DNA of 64,000 bases from Glandiceps talaboti (GCF_964340395.1 NC_135553.1:16266001-16330000); one strand, 5' to 3'; shown: positions 12,146 to 47,219, counted from the stretch's first letter. Made by a program: numbers and translations. The notes: a model not told the origin generated them from the letters alone.

Positions 12146-12479
12146 ACACAGAGTACATCCTCATTTGCCAACAGGTTGCTATGAGAGATCTTTGCCACAC
12201 ATCCTGCCATGTGAGCAGCTCAAGTGTTACTGTATGTGCTCTCTTATATATTTACAATTTATTTTGCAGGTTACGTCATGGATTCTCTTCTATTTTCTAT
12301 TCACTTACGTAAGGGTGTCCGTAGGTGTCCTTTTCAGAGAGGAGGGGCATACAGCTCTGCTTTGGTATGGTGGTGTATTAATAATTGCATCATTCCTTGG
12401 AGCGGTAGTAACTTTCCCTATGGTTAATGTCCTACATTTATTTCAATCAAACGACCCCTGTGAATTTACATGTTATTAG
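10514..12479 (+). CDS. SLC52A: Riboflavin transporter (SLC52 family), tandem copy 2
   Basis: Exons 10514-11818 and 12270-12479, joined in phase 0, give 504 residues. The architecture matches copy 1: N-terminal LPEGWALGSY, a glycosylatable loop, a long acidic/basic cytosolic loop, and a second exon holding the last two membrane segments. The loop contains an extra Ile-Asp-Ser-Ser relative to copy 1. It departs from copies 1 and 3 in the otherwise conserved FFVGDGLSTF stretch, which reads YFVGDALNNF here, and has CIPQCF instead of CIAQCF, so it may have altered transport. The intron holds a 57-bp (CA)n at 12092-12148. The donor is GTAAGT at 11819 and the acceptor TTTTGCAG ends at 12269. Confidence 0.95.
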
Positions 12480-12665
12480 AAGGTACACTGGAGTGGGTAC
12501 CACGTTGTCTATGATCTAAAATGATGGTTATATCTTAATGAATAACTTGATGTGGCCTCATTTTCTACAAGTGAATTCATTACAAGTTTTAGCAAAGAGA
12601 GCCAAAATAGCAAGTTATAAAAAGGTAGAAAAGACAAGATACCATCTTCCAATTGGACAAATCTG

Positions 12666-12671
12666 AATAAA
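12666..12671 (+). terminator. Candidate poly(A) signal, SLC52A copy 2
   Basis: AATAAA about 190 bp after the stop. It is conserved in copy 3 at 19314-19319. Copy 1 has AATAGA at the aligned place. Confidence 0.5.
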
Positions 12672-12682
12672 CCCAACAATAG

Positions 12683-12720
<38 letters not shown>

Positions 12721-13267
12721 TAAATATCACATGAAGCTGATGTACAGTTGTGAAGATGGTATTATAAACTTCAGTTTTGCCCAAAACATTATATGACATA
12801 GGCACTGATATCACCTTGGCATATAAGCAGGGATACAGATTGACACTGAAAGATGTGCATGTTATTAACATACTTACGTCGTGCTGCAGAATGAAGATAT
12901 GGGTGAACATTCTGAATTACAGTAAAGTCCAAGGACATTATGATGAACAGATTGTTACAGTACACCTCCATAATGTTAGATATATAACATATAAAAGTAC
13001 AATTTATTATAGAGGAACAATATATATACTCAGCCACCAACCGAACCAAACATTCACAACAAGTATTCATCATCACCCCGTGCAAACATTCCCAACATGT
13101 ACTAATCCATCAACCAAACCAAACATTCACAACATCTACTATCAATAAATAACCAAAGAAAGAATTTCTTAATAAGTATATTAGATGAATTTTATATACT
13201 ATTGACATCTTAATGACAACGAAAAGTTCATGCATTGTGTTGTTCCAAAGACAAAGTAAAATATAAC

Positions 13268-13613
13268 TGTGGTAATTGAGGCTTTGGTTTATTAAGGTAG
13301 ACACAAGCTATTAAAAGTATTGATGCAACATATTGATACAACATTGATAAGATATTGAATGGGTGTTGGTTTAAATATAGTCTCAATAGGGCAGCTGTCT
13401 GAAAGCTAGTTCCATCACAGACTCTCCCCCCTGGAGGGTCTATGGTTCCAAAGACTTGCAGTGTGCTGTTTTGGGACTTCCAATGTTTACACTATCTTGA
13501 TCACAGTTTATATTCGCATAACAGAGCATACCAACTTGTGTAAACTACCACATCGAACAACAACTGTTTTAGTTTGTGCTTATCTTAGTAATCTGAAGCT
13601 TTGATTACCAGTG
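13268..13613. mobile_element. MITE family A, copy in the flank of SLC52A copy 2
   Basis: About 346 bp with terminal inverted repeats of about 40 bp (GGTAAT…GCTTTGGTTTA at the left, the inverse at the right around ATCTTAGTAA). The internal 'gggacttccaatgtttacac' segment is shared with the copies at 19927, 24712, 34949 and 49786. No coding capacity. The same element sits at the same place after copy 3, so it inserted before the copy 2/3 duplication. Confidence 0.85.
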
Positions 13614-14022
13614 CTGTATCTGGTATTACTTACAAATTGATACTATAATGTTAATTGTTAATTTAGTTCCATTTGAGGTGATGAATCACTGCATTACATT
13701 CCTCAATATACACATGTAATCTTGCTGTTGTTTCTGTGAGAAACTTCAGGGATAGTTGTCAGGCAAGTGAAGGTAGTAATGCTTACAGGCAATACACATT
13801 AAAAAATAGTACTTTGCTACCATTGTAACTTTTTGCAAGATACACTCTTATTTTGGCAACTTAAAACCATAATTATAAAATTGAACATTCATTCCAATGA
13901 TATTGAACTTCTTTCAGCATGTAATAAAAATATTACAGTTTCTAGTATGGGCACTTGTGCGTTCTAAACAGGTAATTTTCTTTCCCCATCCACCACACAC
14001 ACACATTCAGAAGAAGTCTGCT

Positions 14023-14905
14023 CATAAGGTTGGCCTTATTTCACGACTTCGACACTATGTACCAAAATCAATTCTGTTAATATTGTATAACTCATTAATC
14101 CTTCCCCACTTGAACTACTGCATCGAAATATGACTGCATCGAAATATGGGGCAACACATTCACAACCTTCTTGGAACCAATTCTTCTCCTACAAAAGAAA
14201 ATCACGCGTCTGATGACCTTCTCTGACATCCGTGCCCACACTAGCCCCTTATTTAAAGACCTTGGTATTTTAGATGTCCATAAATTAAAATTTCAAACCT
14301 GCCTTCTTATCTTTGATATGCACAACAATCAGTTTGCCCATGACATACACCACTATTTCGATGTTGTTCCTCATGTGTACCCTACCCGGTTCGCCACGAA
14401 TGACAATTTTTACATACCCAAAAATAAACTTAAACACGAAGCAAACATAATTTTAAATATGCAGCCACTTCTCATTGGAATTCTCTCCCGAGCAATATAA
14501 AAAATATTACCCACAGACGCACCTTCAAAAACACTTTAAAAGAACACCTTCTTGCTAAAAATTAATTCCCTTCAGTAACTTCTACACAACTTGTATATGT
14601 TTTTGACTATGACTGTTATTTTCATTAATTTCATTTCATGTGATTAGTTTACTTATATATATACACTATGTGAGTTTTTGTTTTGTTTTCTTCTTTGTAC
14701 AGTTACGCATAAACATATTATATTAATTTTATAGTATCAGGGCCAGAGACTAGACTAGTTCTGCTTGAACTATTTCTATGGCCCTCACCAGGTACAGTTT
14801 TTCTTTTCTTTTCTTTTCTTTTTTCTCAGTTGTGTATCATTTTCCATTTGTGTCTGGTGAAAATAAATAATATGAATAAATAATATGAATATGAAAACAT
14901 AAGGT
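14023..14905 (+). mobile_element. 5'-truncated non-LTR retrotransposon (LINE) insertion
   Basis: The insert (about 14031-14897) encodes the C-terminal part of a LINE reverse transcriptase: ISRLRHYVPKSILLILYNS, then LPHLNYCIEI, WGNTF and LGILDVHKLKF. A small tandem duplication ('ctgcatcgaaatatg' twice near 14117-14148) breaks the frame. The 3' end has pyrimidine-rich sequence and an AATAATATGAAT tail. It is flanked by the 8-bp direct repeat CATAAGGT (14023-14030 and 14898-14905). The matching locus after copy 3 (about 20680) has a single CATAAGGT and no insert, which proves the insertion and defines its ends. The clade cannot be assigned safely. Confidence 0.9.
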
Positions 14906-15310
14906 ACAAGTGCCCTCATAGGGTGCAGTAATTTGTCATTTGAGTAATATCCATGAAATTACACTTGCTAAGTCATAATACATGTACTGTATTGCACATA
15001 CTAGTATATCACAAATACTGTTTGTTATCTACTAATAAACAGTGACAAAATTCACCTTTATTTATGTTTCTAGTTAGTCTGTCTAACAGTGTGATGACTG
15101 TTCTCATAATACAAATGCCACAAAGGCATATATTGCCAATCACATCAGTAGACAGGCTAGTCTCTAGTGATAATGACATCAGGGTATACAAAATGGTCAG
15201 AAAAAAATCCTAATGTAGTGTCATCACTCTGTTTTTGAGTGAAGCCTGGCTACATATAGATACAACTTCTACATTCCTAAATAAAAAATAGTAGATGCAT
15301 GGTCACAACA
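14906..15310. repeat. End of the copy 2 duplication unit
   Basis: Nearly identical to about 20685-21062 after copy 3. Homology ends near 'catggtcacaac' in both. 15310-15490 is unshared sequence between the units. Confidence 0.75.
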
Positions 15311-15489
15311 TCAACTTTAATAATGATGAGAAGAAACCAATAACACAGAGACCGTATGGAAAACAATGTAAAACATAACTACCTGAACTAGATACTCACA
15401 TATGAAAAAAAATTAAAAATGAAATACAAAATCTACCTACCCCACCAGCCCCTATTCTAAAATTGAACGTTATCTGAATCACACAATTT

Positions 15490-15830
15490 GTTACGCCTAA
15501 GTTAATCTTTTCAGTGTTGCATGATGGGTGCATTATCTCTAATTTCCTTTTCACCTTGAGTGGTGTGTCGTCGTGGATCAATCTGTGTAGGTCAGCACAG
15601 GGTCCACGCCCCGGGTCCAAGATCTTGACAGGAAGAAGGCGAAGGAATTGGCGCAAACATGAGACCGGAAGTCTCTTGCCACCTCACATTTGGTAATATT
15701 AAGATTGAAGATTAATAGAAGCTAGCTGCTGCAGCATTGGTCAACTAAGTAGACAAGAGTCTCTAACGCTAGTGTTTGCTACACCCTAACATCGACTTAC
15801 ACAATTCTGAAATTATTCACTGAAGTGGTA
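15490..15830 (+). promoter_or_regulatory. Conserved block upstream of SLC52A copy 3, possible non-coding first exon
   Basis: Counterpart of 5895-6250. It ends in the GTAAGT donor at 15828. The spacing to the ATG is 1.4 kb here and 4.3 kb for copy 2, where repeats have been inserted. Confidence 0.4.
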
Positions 15831-16985
15831 AGTCCAAATGTTCGTTTACGTCTCAGTACTTAAGTGTGTCTACACATCTTGCACCGAATTCCTCGGAGCC
15901 ATACAATTTCACAATAACCGACAATTCCGACTGAACTTGAAGTGGAGTTTAATAGTAAGTCTGGATTGAAACTACAAAAAGACAAAAAAAATGAACTTCT
16001 ACAAATGTTAAAGGTACGTACGTACAGCCCTAGAACAGTTCCACACAGTGCGAGTCAAGTGACCTATTTATGGTCCATACATACAGTACGCTGAATACAC
16101 TAACTGACCTGCAAGTTTGTAAAGATTACATTGTATATGACAACCAGTGGTAGCCCAGACCAATAATGCCCGATAGAACTTTGAAAAAAGATAGACGATC
16201 ATTATCGATTATCAAGATAACATCAAGGCTACCTTCATAGATACGGTCCCGCCGGGAATGGGGTGACATATCACTGGTGCACTATGAATCTATGGTGTGT
16301 ATATAAAAGTTATCAGTAGGGTAAACGTCTCAGGTTGTAATTTGTTAAAGAAACCAAGGTTAACTATTTGAATACATTGTCAATAGCCTTCACAATCAAT
16401 CAATGAACTCTGTCGACTTTCTGTGATGGGATTGATGTGAGGTCATGACACACGGTCATATGTGTTAACTCAGCTGTCAATGGAGTGAACAAAAAAATCA
16501 TTGCCCTATGCGGTGGGATTAGATAAAATCCCAACGTCATTGATGGTCGAATGGTAAGTGGGTAAATTCACAACCTTGTATTGGTGAAAATTGTCATTTA
16601 TTGCTGAAATGGGGAGCTTTTGATAAACAAATAGCCAGGATATTAAGATTACTCATAACTTAATTGCCAACACCGAACTTTTAACAGTATCATAATGATT
16701 ATGACCATAATACGGTGGCGAAACACACACTTCCAATACTAACAAATACTTTAATTTTCGACACAAAAACTTACTATATTTACAACTAAAAACATTACTA
16801 GAATGTACACACTCACTTACCTTTCTTTTAATTAAAAGCAATTCTAACCTAACAATCGATCTATAATTTAAAAAGTGTAAAATGAGAAACATAATAGAGT
16901 TGCTTTCTCCCAAATGCAATTTACGTCAGTTGTTATTATTATAACAACCTCTTTCTCCTCCCCTAGCCCTCCTCCCTAATTCTCT
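15831..16985. other. Upstream region of SLC52A copy 3, no coding sequence
   Basis: It contains the duplication blocks matching copy 2 (16130-16260) and copies 1 and 2 (16490-16925). No open frame resembles a known protein. Confidence 0.6.
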
Positions 16986-16989
16986 GTCA

Positions 16990-17035
16990 CGAAATCTTGA
17001 CAACTATGCACTCTTGATTGATATCTTGTAGACAG

Positions 17036-17111
<76 letters not shown>

Positions 17112-17156
17112 ATCTTGACAACTAAACGCTCCTGATTGATATCTTGTAGACAGAAG
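16990..17156 (+). repeat. Tandem duplication around (CT)n and the candidate 3' splice site, SLC52A copy 3
   Basis: The segment 'atcttgacaact…gattgatatcttgtagacagaa' occurs twice, at 16993-17037 and 17111-17155, separated by a 69-bp (CT)n at 17040-17108. The offset is 118 bp, so the candidate untranslated-exon acceptor TTGTAG is doubled in this copy only. Confidence 0.85.
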
Positions 17157-17245
17157 ACTCCATGATTAACGCTGCTCAGACAATAGTTACTGACCGACTT
17201 CAGGCAAATAGGAAATATTGAAAATCTCATCAAGTCATCTTCACT

Positions 17246-18769
17246 ATGGAAACCAAAAACAACAAATCATTCATCTCCGTTGTACATACATTGGTGTGTT
17301 TATTCGGAATGGCATCTTGGCTGAGTAATAGTGGGCTTATGTTACAATTGCCAATAATGGTGAACTATCTTCCAGAAGGCTGGGCCTTAGGCTCTTATAC
17401 CACATTAATTAATCAATCAGCAAACATTGGAGTCATCGCTTTCTGCATAGCCCAATGTTTTACATCGAAAAGGTTTGAAATTCCTACCAATCAGGTAATA
17501 CTTTCAGTAGAAATGTTGGCATGTATTATGCTTGCATTGTTCTGGGACCAGACTTCGGGTACTACGGAAGGAGAAGAACACAGCACTTCCTTGCTGATAA
17601 TTTGTGTCTTTATGGCATTGGGAAATAGTACGTCGAGTCTGTCATTTTTAGCATTTATGACACTGTTTCCGAATGTTTATATGGGACCATTCTTTGTTGG
17701 TGATGGATTGAGTACCTTTGTTCCGAGTGTCTTAGCTCTTCTACAAGGTGCTGGCGGTAATCCAGAATGTCGTAATATTACAATTATCAATAGTACTGTT
17801 ATTGCAAATGTGTCAATCAATACAACATACCACGAAAGTGAATATTACTATCCACCGCCACGATTCTCCGTTGAAGTGTATTTCGTCCTCATCGCCATTT
17901 TACTGTGTATAAGTTTAATATCACATTCTATGTTGGCACATATGCCTATAATTACCAAGATTCATCTCAGGGAGGACGAAAACTCTAAGCCAAAGCATAC
18001 AAAATCCATTCGTTGGAGTTCGTCTACTGAAATTACCACAGAAACATCAAGTGTTTACTCATCTCAAACAAAGCCAAAACAATACGGTACAGACAAACGT
18101 TTGTACAAAGACAAAGAAAAGACTGAGAATAAAGTAATGCAAAATGAAAATGCAGACCCAATTGATTCTAGCTTCCGAAATGAATATGTACCAACTGAGG
18201 GCGAACCATTGCTAAAGAAATCCCGAAGTGTACTGCGCAGACGAGATTGGATCTACCTATTAACTATGCACGGATGGTCATGTGCAATGACAAATGCAGT
18301 TATGCCTTCGATTCAGGCTTATTCAACTCTACCCTACGGAAATGCCTCCTATCATTTTGCAGTGACATTGGGGCTGATGATGATGCCGACAGCAAGTTTA
18401 TGTGTACATTGGTTGCCTGCCAAATCTAACGTCTCTATCGGTGTTCTCAGCACTATGGCCACACTTGTTGCAAGCTATATCTTCTACATAGGTCTGACAA
18501 GTCCATATCCTCCGTTATGTGGCAGTATGTGGGGACCAATTCTATCAGTAAGTATATATGTGGTCTAATTTGCAGAGTCTTGGCTCTCTGGTCTGACATA
18601 CTGTCTCTGTGAATGACACTAGTCAAGCCAGATAGCAAAGTCTCTGAGCTAGGTCATGGGATTATAAACTATGTAACAAGTGTTAAACAGTGTACATGAA
18701 ATTTGGCTTTAGCTTTAATGTGACCCTGATGTTAATAGTTTACATACATGTACTGCATGTAGTACTTTT

Positions 18770-18805
<36 letters not shown>

Positions 18806-19127
18806 CATCCTTATTTGCCAACAGTTTGCTATGAGAGATCTTTGCCATACATCCTGTCATGTGAGCAGCTCAAGTGTTCCTGTATGCTCTCTTATATATT
18901 TACAATTTATTTTGCAGGTTACGTCATGGATTCTCTTCTATTTTCTATTCACTTACGTGAGGGTGTCCGTAGGAGTCCTTTTCAGAGAGGAGGGTCATAC
19001 AGCTCTGCTTTGGTATGGTGGTGTAATAGTAATTGCGTCATTCCTTGGTGCTGTAGTAACTTTCCCTATGGTTAATGTCCTACATTTGTTTCAATCAAAC
19101 GACCCCTGTGAATTTACATGTTATTAA
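17246..19127 (+). CDS. SLC52A: Riboflavin transporter (SLC52 family), tandem copy 3
   Basis: Exons 17246-18547 and 18918-19127, joined in phase 0 with donor GTAAGT and acceptor TTTTGCAG, give 503 residues. It has the same membrane layout as the other copies, keeps FFVGDGLSTF, and has three or more sequons in the first large extracellular loop. A three-residue deletion removes Ser-Leu-Cys before the Arg-Arg-Asp-Trp that opens the second half, where copies 1 and 2 read SVSLCRRDW. The intron carries a short (CA)n (18775-18802). An AATAAA lies at 19314-19319. Protein identity to the other copies is very high across the membrane segments, so all three look functional. Confidence 0.95.
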
Positions 19128-21062
19128 AACGTACACTGGAGTGGGTAGCAGGTGTCTGTGATCTGAAATGATGGCTATATCTTTAATAAATTACTTAATT
19201 TGACCTCATTTTCTAAAAGTGAATTCATGTCAAGTTTCAGCAAAGAGAGCCAAAATAGCAAGTCATAAAAACGTAGAAAAGACAAGATACCATCTTCCAA
19301 TTTGACAAATCTGAATAAACCCAACAGTAGGTGCAAACACACACATGCACACGCACATGCACGCCATACACACACATTAAATATCAAATGAAGCTGATGC
19401 ACAGTTGCGAAGATGGTATTATAAACTTCAGTTTTGACCAAAACATTATATGACATAGGCACTGATATCATCTTGTCATATAAGCAGGGATACAGATTCA
19501 CACTGAAAGATGTGTATGCCATTAACAAACTTAAGTTGTGCTGCAGCATGAAGATATGGGTGAATATTTCTGAATTACAGTAAAAGTCCAAGGACATTAT
19601 GATGAACAGATTGTTACAGTATACCTCCATAATGTTAGATATATAACATGTAAAAGTACAATTTATTATAGAGTTACAATATATATACTTAGCCACCAAC
19701 CGAACCAAACATTCACAACATGTATTCATCATCAACCAGTGCAAACATTCACACCAAGTACTAATCCATCAACCAAACTAAACATTCACAACATCAACTA
19801 TCAATAAATAGCCAAAGAAAGAATTTCCTAATAAGTATATTAAATGAACTTTATATACTATTGACATCTTAATGATAACAAAAAGTTCATGCATTGTGTT
19901 GTTCCAAAGACAAAGTAAAATATAACTGTGGTAATTGAGGCTTTGGTTTATTAAGATAGACACAAGCTATTAAAAGTATTGTTGCAACATATTGATACAA
20001 CATTGATAAGATATTGAATGGGTGTTGGTTTAAATATAATCTCAATAGGGCAGCTGTCTGAAAGCTAGTTCCATCACAGACTCTCCCCCCTGGAGGGTCT
20101 ATGGTTCCACAGACTTGCAGTGTGCTGTTTTGGGACTTCCAATGTTTACACTATCTTGATCACAGTTTATATTCGCATAACAGAGCATACCAACTTGTGT
20201 AAACTACCACATCGAACAACAACTGTTTTAGTTTGTGCTTATCTTAGTAATCTGAAACTTTGATTACCAGTGCTGTATCTGGTATTACTTACAAATTGAT
20301 ACTGTAATGTTAATTGTTAATTTAGTTCCATTTGAGGTGATGAATCACTGCATTACATTCCTCAATATACACATGTAATCTTGCTGTTGTTTCTGTGAGA
20401 AACTTCAAGGATAGTTGCCAGGCAAGTGAAGGTAGTAATGCTTACAGGCAATACACATGAAAAAATAGTACTTTGCTACCATTGTAACTTTTTGCAAGAT
20501 ACACTCTTATTTTGGCAACTTAAAACCATCATTATAAAATTGAACATTCATTCCAATGATATTGAACTTCTTTCAGCATTTAATAAAAATTTCAGTCTCT
20601 AATATGGGCACTACTGCGTTCTAAACAGGCAATTTTCTTCCCCCGCCCACCACACACACACACATTCAGAAGAAGTCTGCTCATAAGGTACAAGTGCCCT
20701 CATAGGGTGCAGTAATTTGTCATTTGAGTAATATCCATGAAATTACACTTGCTAAGTCATAATACATGTACTGTATTGCACATACTAGTATATCACAAAT
20801 ACTGTCAGTGACAAGATTCACCTTTATTTAGTATGTCTACCAGTGTGATGACTTTTCTCATAATACAAATGCCACAAAGGCATATTGCCAATCACATCAG
20901 TAGACAGGCTAGTCTCTAGTGATAATGACATCAGGGTATACAAAATTGTCAAAAAAAAAATCCTAATTTAGTGTCATCACTCTGTTTTTGAGTGAAGCCT
21001 GGCTACATATAGATACAACTTCTACATTCCTGAATAAAAAATAGTAGATCCATGGTCACAAC
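19128..21062. repeat. Downstream duplication flank of SLC52A copy 3
   Basis: Nearly colinear and almost identical with 12480-15310, lacking only the LINE insert. It includes the family A MITE (19927-20272) and the intact empty target site near 20680. No coding sequence was recognised; the minus-strand open frames at 19175-19963 are incidental. Confidence 0.8.
19927..20272. mobile_element. MITE family A, copy in the flank of SLC52A copy 3
   Basis: Orthologous-by-duplication partner of 13268-13613, with the same inverted termini and the same internal segments. Confidence 0.85.
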
Positions 21063-21477
21063 CATTCCTGTGGTCAAGTCAGCCCACAAATACTGATACC
21101 ATATGATCACTTCTGGACAAAACAATTCTTAAATATTCATATAACTGTTAATTTCATACGGTCATGTAGATAATCAACGATCTAGATTTATCATAGAAAA
21201 TAATAACACTGTCTCAAAAAAGTGATTCTAAAATACCTCAAAATGTGATGTGTCTTTCCATATTTTTTCCATCCTTGTGTATATAGTGTAAATACAGTGA
21301 AAACTCCCAGATCAATACATTTCTTTGATGATTCCATATTTTCCATATTCAGGTGTGGTTGTATTTGTAGAGGTGGGTAACATGTGAGTTTTAGCTGGCA
21401 TGTGTATGTTGAACAGCCAAGAAAATGAATACATTTTTTCATCACAATACAGTATACTATTATGTTCAGTGTTATTG

Positions 21478-21765
21478 TTAAGGGTGGCAAGTAGGTAAAA
21501 TCTACCGGCGTTCCCAACTCATCTTATCAAGATTCCCTACCAGTGTAAAATCTACCCCCTATCACTTTACCTGGGTTCCCTACCAGTGTTATTGTTAAGG
21601 GTGGTATGTAGGTAAAATCTACCAGCGTCCCCCCCCCCCCCCCCCCAGTCATTTTACCCAGGTTTCCCATCCAAATTCTGGCAAAATGTATTGGACACTA
21701 TGCCAGTTTTACTGTATTTCCTTCTTTCTATTACTAGGGTTCCCAACCTTAGCAAAACACACTGA
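21478..21765. mobile_element. Dispersed repeat family C, inverted copy
   Basis: It contains 'ggtaaaatctaccggcgttcc' and ends with 'gggttcccaaccttagcaaaac'. This is the reverse complement of the family at 42608-42760 and 61558-61695. Part of the element is repeated in tandem, with 'ttattgttaagggtggcaag' recurring near 21590. A 19-bp poly-C lies at 21628-21646. Confidence 0.7.
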
Positions 21766-22018
21766 TTCACTATATATATTTGTATCATCATAAAACTTAA
21801 AAGTACAGATTCTGATATCTATGGAACGGATTGACCAACTGTATCATCATGTTTACCATTACCATGAGTTTCTTTAACCCTATAAAGCCTTCTACCCTAT
21901 GTTTAGTGTACAATCATAACAACATTCTATATATACACCAAGGGTTTACAGATTGATAGTGAAGACATGTCTTTTATACATCTGAATCCGTAGTTTTCTT
22001 TCAGTAACTGAAGCTCTT

Positions 22019-44768
<22,750 letters not shown>

Positions 44769-45561
44769 CTTGCTTGACTCTTTGACCCCGAAAGCACTTT
44801 TTTGAAGGGGGTTCTTTTATTTTAAATATTGAATCAAGCGTGAAGTATTAAGTACAAATTAGATATATACCCTTGGTGGAGGGTCTATGCTGAGACTCAA
44901 GACTCTTTTGTATAATTACTTTTCATAATGAGGTATAGAGACGTAAATTCTATATTTTTCACACCTGAATGGTTTGTGTCCAATATCAGTGTCGTTCTAT
45001 ACATAAGAGAAACCCCTTTCTGAAATGGTTAAGTCTAAAGAGCTCAGACGAGAGGGGGCGCTGGACCGAAGTGCTTTTTAATAGGCAGGGCTGTTAATAG
45101 GTTAGAAGTTTACAAAAGCCTCGGAATTGGAACCTCCTATAGATCCTATATGAAACTTGAAAGTCACACTTTATATCGGAAGTGAAATGCCGGTGAAAGA
45201 TAGGAATCTATAATTTATAAACCCGGACAGAGTCTAATAAAATGTTAGAAAAAGGTCATATTTTTCAGACTCTCCAAACTTGACATAGGGGAGCGGGGCC
45301 GGGAGAGGAACGGGTGGAGTTGCAAGTGTAATTGAAAGATTAAGGGCTTACACCTAGTCCATTTCTTGTTTTTATTACTTCTTATTGAGGTCATTTCACA
45401 GAAAACGTAATTCTTACTGTCCATGAAATTTTGTAACTGAATTTTAGTCTTCTTTGTTCGGAGAGAGTCCCAAATATTAAATGTACTTTCTTGAGTTACC
45501 ATAGACAGTGCTTTTACATCTATAACTTTACAACATTTTGTTGCCGTATAAATAAATATAT

Positions 45562-45614
<53 letters not shown>

Positions 45615-45617
<3 letters not shown>

Positions 45618-45681
45618 TTGGTAGTACTGGAACTCTTTCTTGGGTGTAACACCCAAGAAAGAGTTCCAGTACTACCAAAAC
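45615..45681. repeat. 67-bp palindrome between (AT)n tracts
   Basis: Left arm GTTTTGGTAGTACTGGAACT plus CTTTCTTGGGTGT (33 bp), one A at 45648, then the perfect inverse. It is followed by a unique 58-bp segment with a short tRNA-like look ('cactgcggtatagagcactg') and another (AT)n. Confidence 0.95.
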
Positions 45682-45739
45682 TATTACGCTCTGCCACTGC
45701 GGTATAGAGCACTGTCTTAGCAGATTGATACTCACCGAG

Positions 45740-45813
<74 letters not shown>

Positions 45814-45990
45814 ATGAATGAATGAATAGATAGATAAATAAATAAAATAATGAATGAATGAATGAATGAATGAATGAATGAATGAATGAATGAATGAATG
45901 AATTTAATGAATGAATGAATGAATGAATGAATGAATGAATGAATGAATGAATGAATGAATGAATGAATGAATGAATGAATGAATGAATGG
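45740..45990. repeat. (AT)n and (GAAT)n microsatellites
   Basis: About 70 bp of AT followed by a roughly 170-bp GAAT/TGAA array with one interruption near 45903. Confidence 0.97.
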
Positions 45991-46619
45991 TCTCCGTGCT
46001 ATTTACCCGCGCCGGGGTTATTTATTTCTTCAGATGTACAGCCATCACTGATTGGAAGAACCGTTTTCATTGTCTTTTTAAGTTGATGTCAGTTTCCACA
46101 TCCAATATTTCTCGTGACACTTCACAATTTTTGCGATATTATTTTCTTTCCTCGCATACTTAAAAAAAAGTTTAGGGTCGGCAGAGACAAACTAGGTGGG
46201 GTCGCCGGTAACCGAAACCAAACAATTATTTTTATGCATTTGTTGTTATATATCTATGAATGGTCAGTCATGGACAATAATAACTACCATTTTCAGTACG
46301 TTCACTAACAGACCAATGGAAAAATCCACCGAACCCTGCCTTCCAGCTGAAAAAATGACTATGCCCTTACTTACGCTACAACTGCTGACTTGTCTTTCTG
46401 TCCCGTTTCCCAGCCTATTGCCGGGGGATGGAGCCCTCAACGACAAGACAAGGCTGAGTAATAACCGAGACTACTGTGTTGATGTGCTATCGTTTGCAAT
46501 GTGTTTTATAAATATAAATAAATAAACAAACAACAACTGGCAAATCAGCAAAAATACTTCGAATTTATACCAATTGCAACATGCATTGGTACCAAAGAGG
46601 AAATCACACATGCGCAGTG

Positions 46620-46790
46620 CATTCACAGTACCTCCCATGCCACTGTCCTTTCATGACCTTTGGATGGCGATTGCGGAAGTACATCGGCGTCGGCGTCAGG
46701 TTAGAGGTGTGATCCTCTAGAAGATGCTTGATTGGTGTTGACCGTCTTATATCACCCCATTGTGAAAACGTATTATCCTTCTTGACAATT
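46620..46790 (+). promoter_or_regulatory. Candidate 5'UTR exon or promoter of the ASB-like gene
   Basis: Relatively GC-rich sequence with ATGGCGATTGCGG and TCGGCGTCGGCGTC. Possible 5' splice sites are CAG followed by GTTAGA near 46700 and CAATT followed by GTGAGT at 46791. The acceptor CTCTTGCAG at 47606-47614 sits 45 bp before the ATG, which implies an upstream untranslated exon. Inference. Confidence 0.35.
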
Positions 46791-46873
46791 GTGAGTATTG
46801 CTACGTATTATTACTGCTACCCTGTATATAGTAAGCTACACAGCTATATATAAATAGTGGAGTAGATCATGGG

Positions 46874-46991
46874 GTTGGCTAGTCCTGCTTGCATACGGAG
46901 GAATTCGGGACTCGATTCTGACAATTGTCCCAGAGTCAAGTCAGTAATACAGACTCGTGCACCGTCATGTAAGCAGGACTGTGGGTTGGCA
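46874..46991. mobile_element. Foldback MITE family K
   Basis: The arms GGTTGGCTAGTCCTGCTTGC and AAGCAGGACTGTGGGTTGGC are inverted around about 75 bp. One arm recurs at 4938-4957. Confidence 0.7.
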
Positions 46992-47137
46992 GGTTTGATA
47001 TTGCTGACCCTAAAATAGGTCTCACTGTACAACAGTAATTTAATAATATATCAATAAATCTTATTCAGTGACACTCTGCACATAGCTAGGACAAATATAT
47101 GAGCACTCATGACACACACAATCATGACATAGGCATA

Positions 47138-47185
47138 CCTACCTACCTACCTACCAACATACATGTACATACATACATACATACA

Positions 47186-47219
<34 letters not shown>

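Larger units (their letters stand above)
44769..46615. other. Intergenic between VPS35L and the ASB-like gene
   Basis: It holds the half palindrome at about 44872, the large palindrome at 45615-45681, (AT)n at 45565-45614 and 45740-45808, a TGAA tetranucleotide array at 45818-45990 and a family I terminal fragment at 46167-46222. No gene recognised. Confidence 0.6.

Noticed and set aside
12509-13304. Minus-strand frames of 98-133 codons behind SLC52A copy 2
   Set aside because: Antisense of the duplicated non-coding flank; not conserved as frames in the copy 3 flank.
45682-45740. tRNA-like segment beside the palindrome
   Set aside because: No acceptor stem pairing or consensus B box; kept only as a description.
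46196-46525. 109-codon plus-strand frame upstream of the ASB-like gene
   Set aside because: Begins in a family I repeat fragment; no recognisable domain.
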